A DNA stretch of 64,000 nt, from the NCBI GenBank assembly GCA_946965045.2, contig OX337241.1:1674001-1738000 (forward strand). The letters are read 5' to 3'. The translations under genes and the position numbers were made by a program. The notes under the pieces were generated by a model. It saw nothing but the letters and a program-made list of their open reading frames with translations, made no database searches and had not been told where the DNA came from. Below, one piece after another: positions 41,469 through 51,525 of this stretch. Origin of the DNA: Epithemia pelagica (taxonomy: Eukaryota > Bacillariophyta > Bacillariophyceae > Surirellales > Surirellaceae). Every line of letters begins with the position of its first letter. Position 1 is the first letter of the stretch.

Positions 41469-43066
41469 TCAAAATTGAACAAGAGGATTTGCTTCGTATT
41501 CACGAAGAAAGAGAGCAACCTCCATGAACTGTTTGTCGGTTCGGGCTCGTCTCATTGCCAAATCATAGGGTGTTTTCCCAAACCCATCCGTCATTTGTAG
41601 GACATTGCGATTCAGACGTGCCAAGGTTTTGATATTGTCCATAGGCGCGCCTTTTCGACAAGCCAAGTGGAGAGGCGTCGACAAGTAGGAATGGGTGGCG
41701 GCCAACAGTTGTTCTGGAAATCGTTTGGCCAAATACGTGACGGCATTGGTTGAGGCATTGTCATTGTGTACGGCTGCCAAATGCAACAAGGTCCATCCAT
41801 GATGTCTACGTTGCTGATCCATGGCCGGAATGCGATTCAGTAAGGCGGAAATCACACGTGCATTCTGATTCATGGCCGCCAAGGTCAAGGGTGTATGACC
41901 CACTTGATCTTCAGTCGTTAAGAGTTCCGCGGGAGAATTGGCCACCAGAAACTCAGTGACTTTGGAGTATTTTTTGCGTCTGGCTGCCAAATGGAGAGGA
42001 CTCACAATGCCCTTTCCCAGCGCCGAGAGTGCTTCAGGATAAGCATGGACCAGTGGGCGAATGACAGAATTCAATGGAGCACCACTGCTAATGGCAGAAT
42101 GCAAGGGAAACCAATTTTGTTCGGTACAGCATTTCCCTGCGGCTTCAGGGTGGGCTCGCAACAAAAAGTCAACATTGGGAGTTGACGTACATACGTTGGT
42201 GTAGTGGTAACAAGCTAGATCCAGGGGAGATATATTCTCGGTCAAGCGCGCTTGTAAAGCGGCCGGATGTTTGGAAACTAGAAATTGTAGTACAGGTAAT
42301 GGAGCTTCATAGGCAGCTGTCAAAATAAGAATGCAGGAGACCAAGTGAGTACGCGGAATATGCACATAGAAACAAAACAGTCATGTCACGTACCGGCATA
42401 GTGCAATGGCAACGATCCTCGGAATGGTTCTGGAGTTGATGCAGCCAGCGGGTATGCATCGTAGATTGATTCAACAATTTCCACGGGAGGCTTGAGTGTA
42501 CAAATCAAGGACAGTGGATGAATGTATCGATGCTTGCCATCCTTGCCGACAAACAAAAATCTTTCCTGACAAATGGACGGACACTGACGAACAACTTGAG
42601 AGACGGCATCAAGATCGACCGAACGCTGTCTCAAACCAGAAGCGCTACGACCGCCTTGTTTCTTGGTGACTTTGGTACTCGCGGATCGACATGCTCCACC
42701 ACTTGTGGAGGTGTTTGTTGCTGTTGCCTCTGTCGTCGTCGTCACGGATGACTTGGCACGTGACGCTGTTCCCGTCAAGGTAGACGAAGGGACATCTTGG
42801 AAGGAAGCAGGTTCTGTTTCCTCCGCTAAAACAGCATCTTCTTCTGGGGGTCTGGATCCAATCAACTTCTCGAGTAAATGAACGGCTGCAATGTGTTTGA
42901 CAATGTGAAGTGCACCATCGGGAATAGCGTCCCAAAACTGCTCCTCCCCGCCTTCCTTCTGGTTCATGCTACTCTCCGGACTTGGAGGGGAACTTGCCGA
43001 TTCGGCCTGCTCTGGCTGTTCTTGAGGTGGTTGTCTCGGAAATAGCGACAGCAAAGATCTGATCAT
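41469..43066 (-). CDS. ankyrin-repeat protein (one 77-bp intron)
   Basis: Two exons, 43066-42394 and 42316-41469, joined across a GTACGT...GACAG intron at 42317-42393. The joint keeps frame (GCCG|CTGCC, giving HYAAAYEAP) and yields 506 residues. The N-terminal 170 residues are Ser/Thr/Gln-rich. Ankyrin-like repeats follow, recognisable by PLHYA, PLHSAI, SPLHLAA, TPLTLAA, LLHLAA, TPLHLA and TPYDLA; together they make at least seven units and run to near the C-terminus. Ankyrin repeats mediate protein contacts; no second domain suggests a specific role. It starts 66 bases after the stop of the upstream gene. Confidence 0.85.
42317..42393 (-). other. spliceosomal intron of the ankyrin gene
   Basis: 77 bases, donor GTACGT, acceptor TTGACAG. 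Removing it joins two frames that together give continuous ankyrin repeats. Confidence 0.85.
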
Positions 43067-43132
43067 ACCGATAGTGCAGTTACCTTTGTTGTTGTTGTCG
43101 TCGTTGTTGTTGTTAGGTACGTGGACTCTGAC

Positions 43133-43543
43133 TCAAATGATGTCTTGGAGCATCTCGGCATCCAACAAAAATTCGCATTTGCGTCCGTTCGGAGTGGCAT
43201 TAGCAGTGTTTGAATGTGATGTCTCGATTCGTGCTGCTAGATCTTTCGACAGCTGGTCGCACCCGGGGGGAAGAAAGAGAACAGAGAGAATACAACTCAG
43301 CACGGAGACCTGAATATGAATTTGTAAATGTTTTAATTTAATGTATGGCGGACGATGAGAATGAAGAATCTTGTTGTCGAAGGCGCGCATTCTCTCATTC
43401 ATCTCCGCCGCGCTGGTTGATTGTGTTGTGGATTGTGGAGTTGTGGAGACTGTTCGCATTTCCTTGACGAGTATCTTCTTCATCCCACGAATCTTCGGAA
43501 GCACATACCCGCCTCCCATTCGGGAATAAACATCTCGTGTCAT
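43133..43543 (-). CDS. small hypothetical protein
   Basis: 136 residues from ATG 43543. It has a basic N-terminal part, Thr/Ser-rich middle and a short hydrophobic stretch (VSVLSCILSVLFLPP, about residues 79-93) that could be a membrane anchor or could mark a retained intron edge, because TTCAG lies immediately upstream. It does not resemble a family I know. It sits between the copine stop (86 bases away) and the ankyrin gene start (66 bases), all on the minus strand. Confidence 0.5.
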   Translation of the reverse strand: MTRDVYSRMGGGYVLPKIRGMKKILVKEMRTVSTTPQSTTQSTSAAEMNERMRAFDNKILHSHRPPYIKLKHLQIHIQVSVLSCILSVLFLPPGCDQLSKDLAARIETSHSNTANATPNGRKCEFLLDAEMLQDII

Positions 43544-43628
43544 GTGAATCGCTTACGAATGATTTGATGAACAAACAGTGTCATTTTTTTTAAAGCGAGC
43601 TAGCTAGGAGCATGCGGTGAAGCTCGTA

Positions 43629-45584
43629 CTATAACAGAAACCTGGCTTGAGGAAACTTCTTCTTGATCTCTCTCTTCATATTTCTTTGGATTCGTCCGAT
43701 TTGCCTCTTGTGCTTTTTCATCATTTTGCGCCCCTCCGTCATGATCTGATTGACACTATTGTTCAGCTTTCCAGGGTTTTGTCCGCCCTGGTTCTGGGAA
43801 GGTTTCCCATCCGGTGGTGTTGTGGTACCGTTCTGCTCCGTTACAACGGGATCACCTGCCTGGTTCATCTCGATTGGAACTTCTATGTCAGTCACCTCAT
43901 TGTAAGGTTCCACAACAATCTCATCGGCGCCGTCTGCTTCTGGATTAGGATAGATATTGCGTTCCTTAAAATAGTATTCCAGTTGTCCGGGAATGTGATC
44001 CAACGCGGCGGCCGATAGGACAGCCGCATCCAATGTGTGCACAAATCTCACCTTGTCTCGTCCTTGGTTAGCCTTTGCAATAAATTCCTGCATCCCTGCA
44101 AAGTCACCATCCCCAATGCCCACAATCACGCATGACAAGGGCGCCGAATCCGCTTCTTGGAATGCCAACACGTTTTGCGCCATGTCGGCTGGAACTCCAT
44201 TGGTCAGCAACACGAGAATGGAATAGGCGTGTCCATTCTCCAGTTCGTCCAAAGACGCTGCGGTGCATTGTCGGACGACTTGCGAAAAGTCTCGCGGGGA
44301 GCTCATTATAATACCTGACTTGAAGGCTTGGTCATAGGCCTCCAATATCCCCTCGACACCATGAACATATGAATCTTTGTCTTGTTTGTCTCCGGCTTTG
44401 TCGTGTAAGGAAAAGCAGTGGTTGACCTGTCCATCCCGTTTGGCGCCAAACCCATAGACAGGATATCGTTGGTCGGAATCAAAGTTGGACAGGGGTCGAC
44501 AAATGCTCGACAGGGACTTTTTGTAGTCATTGTGGTCACTGTCAAAGCAATGCAAGGAGGTGGATTGACGTGGGTCACCATTGCTGGCAGTGGCATCAAT
44601 GGCCACCATGGCATGCAGTTCACACCCACCACTCACAAAGTTGGCAAAGGTTGGAGCAATGAAATTGATGTCGTCGTCGCCTTCCAAGGTGAGTTCTTCA
44701 CTTTGAGCCGCAACAGCGATTTCCTCTTCTTGGTCGTTCTGGTAGACTTTCAGAGGCTCTTCTGGCGACGTATCCAGTTGGGGAAGAGATTCTGGTTCCG
44801 TCACGTCAGCCACAAGCACCGCAATATATCCTGCATCTTGGCCCTTTTGTTTGAGTGGTAGCGCCTTGTCACGGTCCACCTCTGGACCACCAGACGCTGC
44901 CTGAACCAAAGCATCCAGGTTGACCTGGGTTGCTCCCATGATGACATGGTTTCCATTTTCTTTGTGGTCGTATACGACCAACCGAAACGGTTTGTCTCGG
45001 TGTGCACCACAAAGGGTCGAAAGTTCCAGAAACGAGGATCCCCACTCTGGATTCACAGTATCCTGAATGGGAGGAGACCGAAAGATGGTATCCCACACCC
45101 GCGCTCCACTGACGGCAGAATGTCGCAGACGTTGCACTTCAAAAAAAGGATCGGGTTGACGCATCCGCTGTGTAGGAATCAGATCCAATCCCTGTAATTG
45201 AAATTGCAAACTTCCAAAATCGTGTGCGGATTCCAAACTGGCCACCACAATGCCTCCCTGGTCCTTCAACTCTTTGCCTAGAATGGACCCCTTGGCACCC
45301 AAAATACGACCCACTTCAAAGAGTGCCGACCCCATGGCCTTGTTGTTCTCTCCATTGTAAATTCTCACCACAAAATTCAATTCCGAGCCAAGCTGATAGT
45401 TGTCAATCCAAAAGAGTTTGGTCCAATCGGGGTCCACCGTGTTGGCAATCGTTTCCGTCTTTCCCAGCGCAACCGGTTTGGCACCCGCTTCTTTGCTCAT
45501 TAATGTGACCACTGCATACGGATCTGGTTGACGCAACCCACGTTTCCGAAGGTTTTCGGCCCAGATCGACAATTGCAACTTCAT
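43629..45584 (-). CDS. copine (C2A-C2B-vWA)
   Basis: 651 residues from ATG 45584. Two C2 domains at about residues 1-115 (LRQPDPYAVVTL) and 130-255 (RMRQPDPFFEV) bind membranes in response to calcium. A copine-type von Willebrand A domain runs from about 310 to 545, with the copine signature FVSGGCELHAMVAIDATASNG-like start, followed by YPVYGFGAK. The vWA metal site reads DATASN where canonical copines have DFTGSN; the Asp and Asn are kept. A basic, Gln-rich tail (about 590-651) is an extension. Copines are cytosolic proteins that move to membranes and act in traffic and signalling. The gene is divergent from the AP-3 delta gene, with about 300 bases between starts. Confidence 0.93.
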   Translation of the reverse strand: MKLQLSIWAENLRKRGLRQPDPYAVVTLMSKEAGAKPVALGKTETIANTVDPDWTKLFWIDNYQLGSELNFVVRIYNGENNKAMGSALFEVGRILGAKGSILGKELKDQGGIVVASLESAHDFGSLQFQLQGLDLIPTQRMRQPDPFFEVQRLRHSAVSGARVWDTIFRSPPIQDTVNPEWGSSFLELSTLCGAHRDKPFRLVVYDHKENGNHVIMGATQVNLDALVQAASGGPEVDRDKALPLKQKGQDAGYIAVLVADVTEPESLPQLDTSPEEPLKVYQNDQEEEIAVAAQSEELTLEGDDDINFIAPTFANFVSGGCELHAMVAIDATASNGDPRQSTSLHCFDSDHNDYKKSLSSICRPLSNFDSDQRYPVYGFGAKRDGQVNHCFSLHDKAGDKQDKDSYVHGVEGILEAYDQAFKSGIIMSSPRDFSQVVRQCTAASLDELENGHAYSILVLLTNGVPADMAQNVLAFQEADSAPLSCVIVGIGDGDFAGMQEFIAKANQGRDKVRFVHTLDAAVLSAAALDHIPGQLEYYFKERNIYPNPEADGADEIVVEPYNEVTDIEVPIEMNQAGDPVVTEQNGTTTPPDGKPSQNQGGQNPGKLNNSVNQIMTEGRKMMKKHKRQIGRIQRNMKREIKKKFPQARFLL

Positions 45585-45890
45585 TGTCCAAGAGTGACTC
45601 GCAAGATATAGATGGAAAAAGACCACTGAAAATTGTGAGCGCGGTTTTTGAATCCTTTTGGGTGTGGGTCGGACGATCTTGAGTCAGTCGCGATTAGCGA
45701 TGGGTCATTCGTCATCGTCCCCCATCCAGTGTCTCTTGAGACGCTTTATAGTCGCTTCTACTTTCGTTGTTCGACGCCTTCCAGTTTCTCACGGAGACAA
45801 TGATCCAGGAGGCTCCCCGTAGCTTTGGCTTGCCATACCCTTAAAAAGAGACTGTCGAAGGCTTTCCTTCGTATTGTGTTCTTAAATACA
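45585..45890. promoter_or_regulatory. shared divergent promoter region of copine and AP-3 delta
   Basis: Only 306 bases separate the two start codons, which face away from each other. Both promoters and 5' UTRs must fit here. No specific element can be named with confidence; the call rests on gene arrangement. Confidence 0.45.
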
Positions 45891-48800
45891 ATGTTTGAAA
45901 AGACCTTGACCGATGTGGTCAAGGGTATTCGCGCGTCCAAACGCGACACGGCGCTCTTTATTAGTCAGTGCATTGCGGAAATCAAGACGGAATTGACCAG
46001 TGCCGATATGCACGTCAAGGCCAATGCCTTGCAAAAGCTGACCTTTCTTCAAATGATGGGATACACCATGAACTGGGCCAGTTTTGCGACCATTGAAGTC
46101 ATGTCCAGCCCACGATTTGCCCACAAACGAATTGGCTACTTGGCCGCCAGTCAAGGATTTACACAAGATACCGAAGTAATTTTGCTCACCACCAATTTGT
46201 TACAAAAAGAGCTGCGTGGGGCCGCTGTCACAAATTTATCCACCAATCAGGACGGTGTGTACGAAGCAGGCTTGGCAATCAACTGCATTTCCAATATCGT
46301 CACAGCCGATCTCGCAGCAGATTTGTTACCCGAAATGACACAATTGACCTCACATCCACAGCCCTATCTGCGCAAAAAGGCCATTTTGTGCCTGTTCAAG
46401 CTGTTTGTGCATTATCCACAAGGTCTACGGCTCACGTTTGGAAAATTACAAGCCTGTTTGCAAGACCCCAATCAAGCGGTGGTCTCTTGCGCAGTCAATG
46501 TGATTACGGAATTATCGGACAAGAATCCAAAGAATTACCTCAGCTTGGCTCCGGCCTTTTTTGATTTGTTGACCGGTAGTTCCAACAATTGGATGTTAAT
46601 AAAAGTGGTGAAATTACTGGGAAGTTTAGTACCAGAAGAACCACGTTTGGCCCGAAAACTGTTGGAGCCTCTGGCCAATATTGTACGAACGACACAAGCC
46701 AAGAGTTTATTGTACGAAGCCGTCCATACAATCACCCTTTGTTTGCCCTATTGTCCCAAACCAGATGGAAGTATGCCGGCCATTGTACCCGAAGTAGTTC
46801 AATTATCGGCGCAGACACTTCGCAGCTTGGTGGAAGAGTCGGATCAGAACCTCAAGTATTTGGGTTTGGTGGGATTTGCCAGTTTGATGCAGTCGCACCC
46901 GCGTGTATTAAGCAGTGCCGGTGTTGGGGATGCTCGACCTTTGATTTTGGCCTGCCTATCGGACCCAGATGTGACGATTCGGAAACGTGCCTTGGACTTA
47001 CTCATGGGATTGGCGACGCGAAAGAACGTGGTGGATTTGGTTTCCCAGTTGATGCAACATGTGCCATTGGCTCGGGGACGAGGGAATTACCGTCATGATT
47101 TGGTGGCGAAAATATTGGAAATTTGCAGCAGTGACAAGTACTCTTTACTTTCTGACGCTTCCAACGCTGCAGAGAATCATTTTGAGTGGTATTTCAATCA
47201 TGTTCTTTTGAAATTGGCTCATTTGCTCATGATTCATGGGGGAGGGTCTTCCTCCGAGCAGACGCATCCACATGCACAACGTTTGCACGATGAAATTGTC
47301 AATGTAGCGTTGCGAGTATTGCCCGTTCGTACCCATGCGGTTCAAAGAGCGTTTGAAATCATTTTATGGCGATCGCACTTCTCGGAGGAGGGCATGTTCT
47401 CGGGAGATGACGGACACGGCAATCACGGTGGCGGCGTCGACGGCAAACAACATATTGTCATGCCAGAAATTCTGCCAGCGTTGGCTTGGATCGTGGGCGA
47501 ATATTCGGACTTGCTCCCTGTAGCTTTGGAAAATGCTCATCTTCCCCCCATGGAAGGTGGCGCATCGACAAACGGCACGAATAGCAAAGGTCCATATCAT
47601 GCCATTGTTCAAGTCTTGTCGTCGCCATGGAATGTGAAAAAGCTTCCTACGACGTGTCAAAAGGTTTATTTGCAAGCTGTGGTCAAAGTCCTCGCGGCAG
47701 GCTCGGCAGCAGCTTCTTCTGTGGAAGAAAGGGAACTTGAAGCCTGTGTTGCAACGCTCGAGTTGAATTTGCCTATTTTTGTCCAAAGTGAAGATGTGGA
47801 AGTTGTAGAACAGGCCTTTACCGCCCTGGAACTCCTTCAGGTACTACAACTCAGCACCTCCGGTGCAGCAATCCCTGGCCTGGCCTTGGAGGACGATGCT
47901 TCTGATGATGAGGAGGAAGAGAAGCAAACGAGCCCTTCCATCTCCGGCGACTTGTTAGGCTTAGATAGTGATGCTTTGGGCAAGATCTCCCTTGGCGGAC
48001 TGAAGAAAAGCTCTTCAGACATTGCTAAAGCAAGCTCGGCGCAGACGGGTCTTGGCAAAAAGGTTCAAGACGCCTCGCCTCTACTGAACTACTTACTGAA
48101 ACCGTCGCCAATGAAACCAGTCAGTAACAAGGCACAACGGAAAAAACAACAGAGTGGACCAGTTGGTCATCCAAACATTGACCTGAATGCTCCTTTGGAT
48201 CTGTCAGTCATCCAAGGTCTCTTAGATGAAGAGTCGAGGTACTTGGCACAGAGTAAGTTATCGTTGGAATCCGTCAGTTTCACTCAGCAACGGCCACTCC
48301 AAGCATCTCCAGCACCTGCATCGGGAAGTACTTTCCCAGAAACTTGTTCTATACTCTCTAGTTCTGGACCGAGTGCTGTTGCAGGTTCGTCGACCAGTTT
48401 TCAAAATCCATCCGTTCCTAGTAGACCGCGACATGGTGATCCTTTTTACCTTGACTCTTCCCCGTCCCCACTGGCTGGTGCAACCGCAGGTTCAAGTCCA
48501 ACCAACCTGGCGGATGATGAGCAGAACCGCTTTGGCACCATGATTCAGCTTCCGGACGACGATGATGACGATCGACCGCAAACATCGAAAAAGCACAAAA
48601 AGGCCAAGAAGAAATCCAAACAATCCAAGAAGGAAACCTCCGCACCGATGCCCTTGGATTATCTAAATTTTGATCCCCATGCGACTTCCAAGCCAACGTC
48701 ACAGGATGGAGCTATCTTGCTCCAAGGGATGGAAGCTGTGGTGTCTCAACCACAAGTACAAGAAGCTCCTGCTACCATTCTTGACTCGGGCGACGAAGAT

Positions 48801-50021
48801 GAGGACGATGACGATGATGGATTCCGAAAACCCAGACGAAAAAGCAGTGAGTTTTCGAATCTTTCCAAGGTAGATTTGACCCGACCACTGGCCGAAGACG
48901 AAGTCATGCCAACTGCAAACCGGACGCATCGCGAATTGGTTACCGAAGTTGCTGCACCAGTCGATGAGCGAAAATCGAAGAAACAACTCAAGAAGGAACG
49001 CAAAGAAGCGAAGCAAAAGAAAAAGAAGGACAAAGCGACAACACCATCAACCAACCAAGCATCCGCCCCTATCGGCGATTTGTTGGACTTGTCTGTTTTT
49101 GGAGATGCGGCACCTGCAACTACCACTTCGACGCAAGCACCGCTAGAACAGATTGCGCCTCAACATTCCATGATAGCTTCATCGCATGTCATGGGTACCA
49201 ATCCAATTAATGCAGCCTTTGACGACCTCTTGGGGTTGGGCGCTCCCCCTTCAACGCCACCAGTTTTGCACACTCAAACCGCCGATCCGGAGGTATCGGG
49301 AGTTTCCAAGAAAAAAGGAAATCGTCCATGGATTCGCGGCTCAATTGAAAGCTTGCAGGCATCAGGCCAGCCACAACTGGATTGGACCAAAGTGCGGCTC
49401 TCGTTTCGCTTGTATCGTTCAGCTCAAGGTGGAAGCTCGGCAGCAATGGTTGTGGTCCGAGTGGAAAATCAGACAGGGGACAATGGACTCACGGGTCTGA
49501 TGCTGGATTTGGAGGGCTTGGCTGGAAGCTTGTCTCTGGGCAATGCATCTCCGGTGGCAGAATCCCAAAAGGTGGGCCCCTTCCTGTATCCAGTCGCGGA
49601 TGCGCCCTTGGAAGTGAAAGGGACGCTGCGTTTCTCAGGTGGCGCCTCAGTGCCAGTCAAGTTGCTACTTCCAGCCACATTGCATCTGACTCCCGAAACT
49701 GGTTTGCAGTTGGAACAGGTGGCGGAGCAACTAGCATCGGAACCTTTTACAAGCAGTTCGACACGCATTGAAATGCTTACAACCGATCTCGAACAGGTCA
49801 AAAAGATCCTGAGTAGTTTCTTGCGTGTAGGTTCCGTCGTGGAAACGGTTCCCAACCCTAAAGCAGCTACCTTTGCGGCCACGTCCTCCACGGGTGCCAA
49901 ACTGTTTGTATTGATCAAGCTTAAAGAGAATGGAATGGTGAAGGTGGACTTTCGATGTACTAACCCCAATCTGGCCAACGCCTTGGCGTCGGACCTGAAA
50001 AATGTCATGTCTTGGGATTAA
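45891..50021 (+). CDS. AP3D1: AP-3 complex subunit delta (large adaptin)
   Basis: 1376 residues from ATG 45891. The N-terminus (MFEKTLTDVVKGIRASK, then VKANALQKLTFLQMMGY and KRIGYLAASQ) is characteristic of delta-adaptin of AP-3, the coat that sorts cargo from endosomes or Golgi to lysosome/vacuole-related compartments. An alpha-solenoid fills about residues 20-600. A hinge follows with acidic and Lys-rich tracts and two clathrin-box-like motifs (GDLLGLDSD near 628, GDLLDLSVFGD near 1062). The C-terminal 250 residues, from about 1145, resemble an appendage. It is longer than the human protein because of the hinge. The symbol is by homology to the human gene. Confidence 0.9.
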   Translation: MFEKTLTDVVKGIRASKRDTALFISQCIAEIKTELTSADMHVKANALQKLTFLQMMGYTMNWASFATIEVMSSPRFAHKRIGYLAASQGFTQDTEVILLTTNLLQKELRGAAVTNLSTNQDGVYEAGLAINCISNIVTADLAADLLPEMTQLTSHPQPYLRKKAILCLFKLFVHYPQGLRLTFGKLQACLQDPNQAVVSCAVNVITELSDKNPKNYLSLAPAFFDLLTGSSNNWMLIKVVKLLGSLVPEEPRLARKLLEPLANIVRTTQAKSLLYEAVHTITLCLPYCPKPDGSMPAIVPEVVQLSAQTLRSLVEESDQNLKYLGLVGFASLMQSHPRVLSSAGVGDARPLILACLSDPDVTIRKRALDLLMGLATRKNVVDLVSQLMQHVPLARGRGNYRHDLVAKILEICSSDKYSLLSDASNAAENHFEWYFNHVLLKLAHLLMIHGGGSSSEQTHPHAQRLHDEIVNVALRVLPVRTHAVQRAFEIILWRSHFSEEGMFSGDDGHGNHGGGVDGKQHIVMPEILPALAWIVGEYSDLLPVALENAHLPPMEGGASTNGTNSKGPYHAIVQVLSSPWNVKKLPTTCQKVYLQAVVKVLAAGSAAASSVEERELEACVATLELNLPIFVQSEDVEVVEQAFTALELLQVLQLSTSGAAIPGLALEDDASDDEEEEKQTSPSISGDLLGLDSDALGKISLGGLKKSSSDIAKASSAQTGLGKKVQDASPLLNYLLKPSPMKPVSNKAQRKKQQSGPVGHPNIDLNAPLDLSVIQGLLDEESRYLAQSKLSLESVSFTQQRPLQASPAPASGSTFPETCSILSSSGPSAVAGSSTSFQNPSVPSRPRHGDPFYLDSSPSPLAGATAGSSPTNLADDEQNRFGTMIQLPDDDDDDRPQTSKKHKKAKKKSKQSKKETSAPMPLDYLNFDPHATSKPTSQDGAILLQGMEAVVSQPQVQEAPATILDSGDEDEDDDDDGFRKPRRKSSEFSNLSKVDLTRPLAEDEVMPTANRTHRELVTEVAAPVDERKSKKQLKKERKEAKQKKKKDKATTPSTNQASAPIGDLLDLSVFGDAAPATTTSTQAPLEQIAPQHSMIASSHVMGTNPINAAFDDLLGLGAPPSTPPVLHTQTADPEVSGVSKKKGNRPWIRGSIESLQASGQPQLDWTKVRLSFRLYRSAQGGSSAAMVVVRVENQTGDNGLTGLMLDLEGLAGSLSLGNASPVAESQKVGPFLYPVADAPLEVKGTLRFSGGASVPVKLLLPATLHLTPETGLQLEQVAEQLASEPFTSSSTRIEMLTTDLEQVKKILSSFLRVGSVVETVPNPKAATFAATSSTGAKLFVLIKLKENGMVKVDFRCTNPNLANALASDLKNVMSWD

Positions 50022-50309
50022 TGGCTACGCATCTGACGCTGTTGGCGTCCTCCAAACCTTGCTTCATTTCCATAGAACGAGAAATTGGTGATTACCAGTT
50101 TATCTTTGTTAGATCAACTACGATAGGCATCAATAAACAAACTCCATTGTGGAACAACGGCACTGAAGTGTTATTTTTTTATTTACGTGTGTGCTGAAAG
50201 AAATTGGCAACTGGTTTTGGTTTGGCCTGCATTCTATATGTGTTTGGTTGTTGTTGCAAACGGTTTGCTGTATCATCAAGTTCTTGTTTCTATTCGCGCC
50301 GAACTGTCG

Positions 50310-51117
50310 CTAAAACTTTTCCACCCATGGTCGTACCTCCATTTCATTGGACCAGGCAGTTCTTTGCTGTTGAATGACGGCCATGTACGTCTTGGCAATT
50401 TCATCAGGATGCAGAAAGGCATCGGGTTGTTCCGTCCAAGGCGCTTGTCCAATGCCAATGGAACCATCAATCGATATCCAAGCGACATGAATACCTTGAG
50501 GCTACACAGAGCACAAAAAATGACAATGTGAAAATTGAAGTGAGATATCAGCATGAAAAAGTACAGGGTGAAATGAGCCAAAGAGGAAACCAACAATAAC
50601 CTACATGAAGTTCTCGTGCCATACTTTGGGCCAATCCTCGTTGCGCAAACTTGCCCATGGCAAAACCGGCATGGTCGGCTGGTCCTTTGAGTCCAGCCGA
50701 AGCTCCAGTGAACAAAATGGTTCCCTTCTTGCCCTTATCGTCCGTGGAATTGTTCATCATGGCAGTCGCGGCTTGTTGTCCAAAGAGGAAGGATCCAAAG
50801 GCTGTCACATCCAAGGCCTTTTTGACATCTTGCGCATCCAATTGTTGAAGCGGTCCATCGACACGAAAGGAGGGATTGAAAATGGCCACCTTGGGCGCCC
50901 GAGGCAATCCTTCAAACAATCTGGAAACTTGGGTGGAATTGGTCGCATCGCAAGCCACACAGGTTCCTTCGACACGACGCGCCAATCCGTCGAGTTTGGT
51001 AATGTCACGGGAAGCCAATGTCAGTTGATAGCCTTCCTTGTGGAGCAAACGAGCCAGGGAAGCGGAGAGACCATCGCCTACACCAATAATCACTGCAATA
51101 GGTTTCGACGCCGACAT
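50310..51117 (-). CDS. atypical short-chain dehydrogenase/reductase (one 103-bp intron)
   Basis: Exons 51117-50605 and 50501-50310 give 234 residues after removing the GTAGGT...GTGTAG intron (50502-50604). A Rossmann start is seen at GVGDGLSASLA (about residues 12-22) for NAD(P) binding, with the second-strand ASRD and a TGASAG strand (about 138-143, the serine region). The active-site motif reads FAMGK where classical SDR enzymes have YxxxK, so the catalytic Tyr is Phe. I recall a divergent SDR group with this Gly-rich GxGxGL motif and a non-Tyr catalytic position. The second exon encodes GIHVAWISIDGSI and the C-terminal helix. The substrate is unknown. It converges on AP-3 delta (288 bases between stops). 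Confidence 0.85.
50502..50604 (-). other. spliceosomal intron of the SDR gene
   Basis: 103 bases, donor GTAGGT, acceptor TGTGTAG. Without splicing the protein would lose the conserved GIHV...DG strand and stop after 18 unrelated residues. Confidence 0.85.
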
Positions 51118-51256
51118 GGTGGTGGTGGTTGTTGTTGTGGAAGACGACGAGAGTATAGAACTTTCTATTGACTTGCCAGTTTTTTACTTCCATGACACTC
51201 CTTTTCAATCTGCCGATCTTTTTGCGTCAACCATTGGCCAATGCGATCATTCCAAT

Positions 51257-51505
51257 GGTGTCTGTACTGGGTGGAGTGACGTGGCCGATGCTAGCCAGAC
51301 TCCGCGACCGACAACAGCGGTGCGACTGCTCCGCCTCCTCGACGCGAGGCGAGCATCCGATTTGATTCCCACAATCGGAAGTTTTAGGATGACCCTGATG
51401 CAGAGTCGTTGGAGCGTGAGAAGAGCTCACTCTTCTTGGGTTCAGCATCTTTGCAACGACTACGAGACGAGTTCGAGATCGCAACGATTCTAGTTAGCTA
51501 ATCTT
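51257..51505 (+). repeat. A1 terminal repeat
   Basis: 249 bp, direct copy of 58920-59168. The only difference noticed is A/G near 51292 vs 58955. It probably holds the promoter, since the Gag frame starts 20 bases after it. Confidence 0.95.
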
Positions 51506-51525
51506 CTGAGTTTACCTTGTTCATC

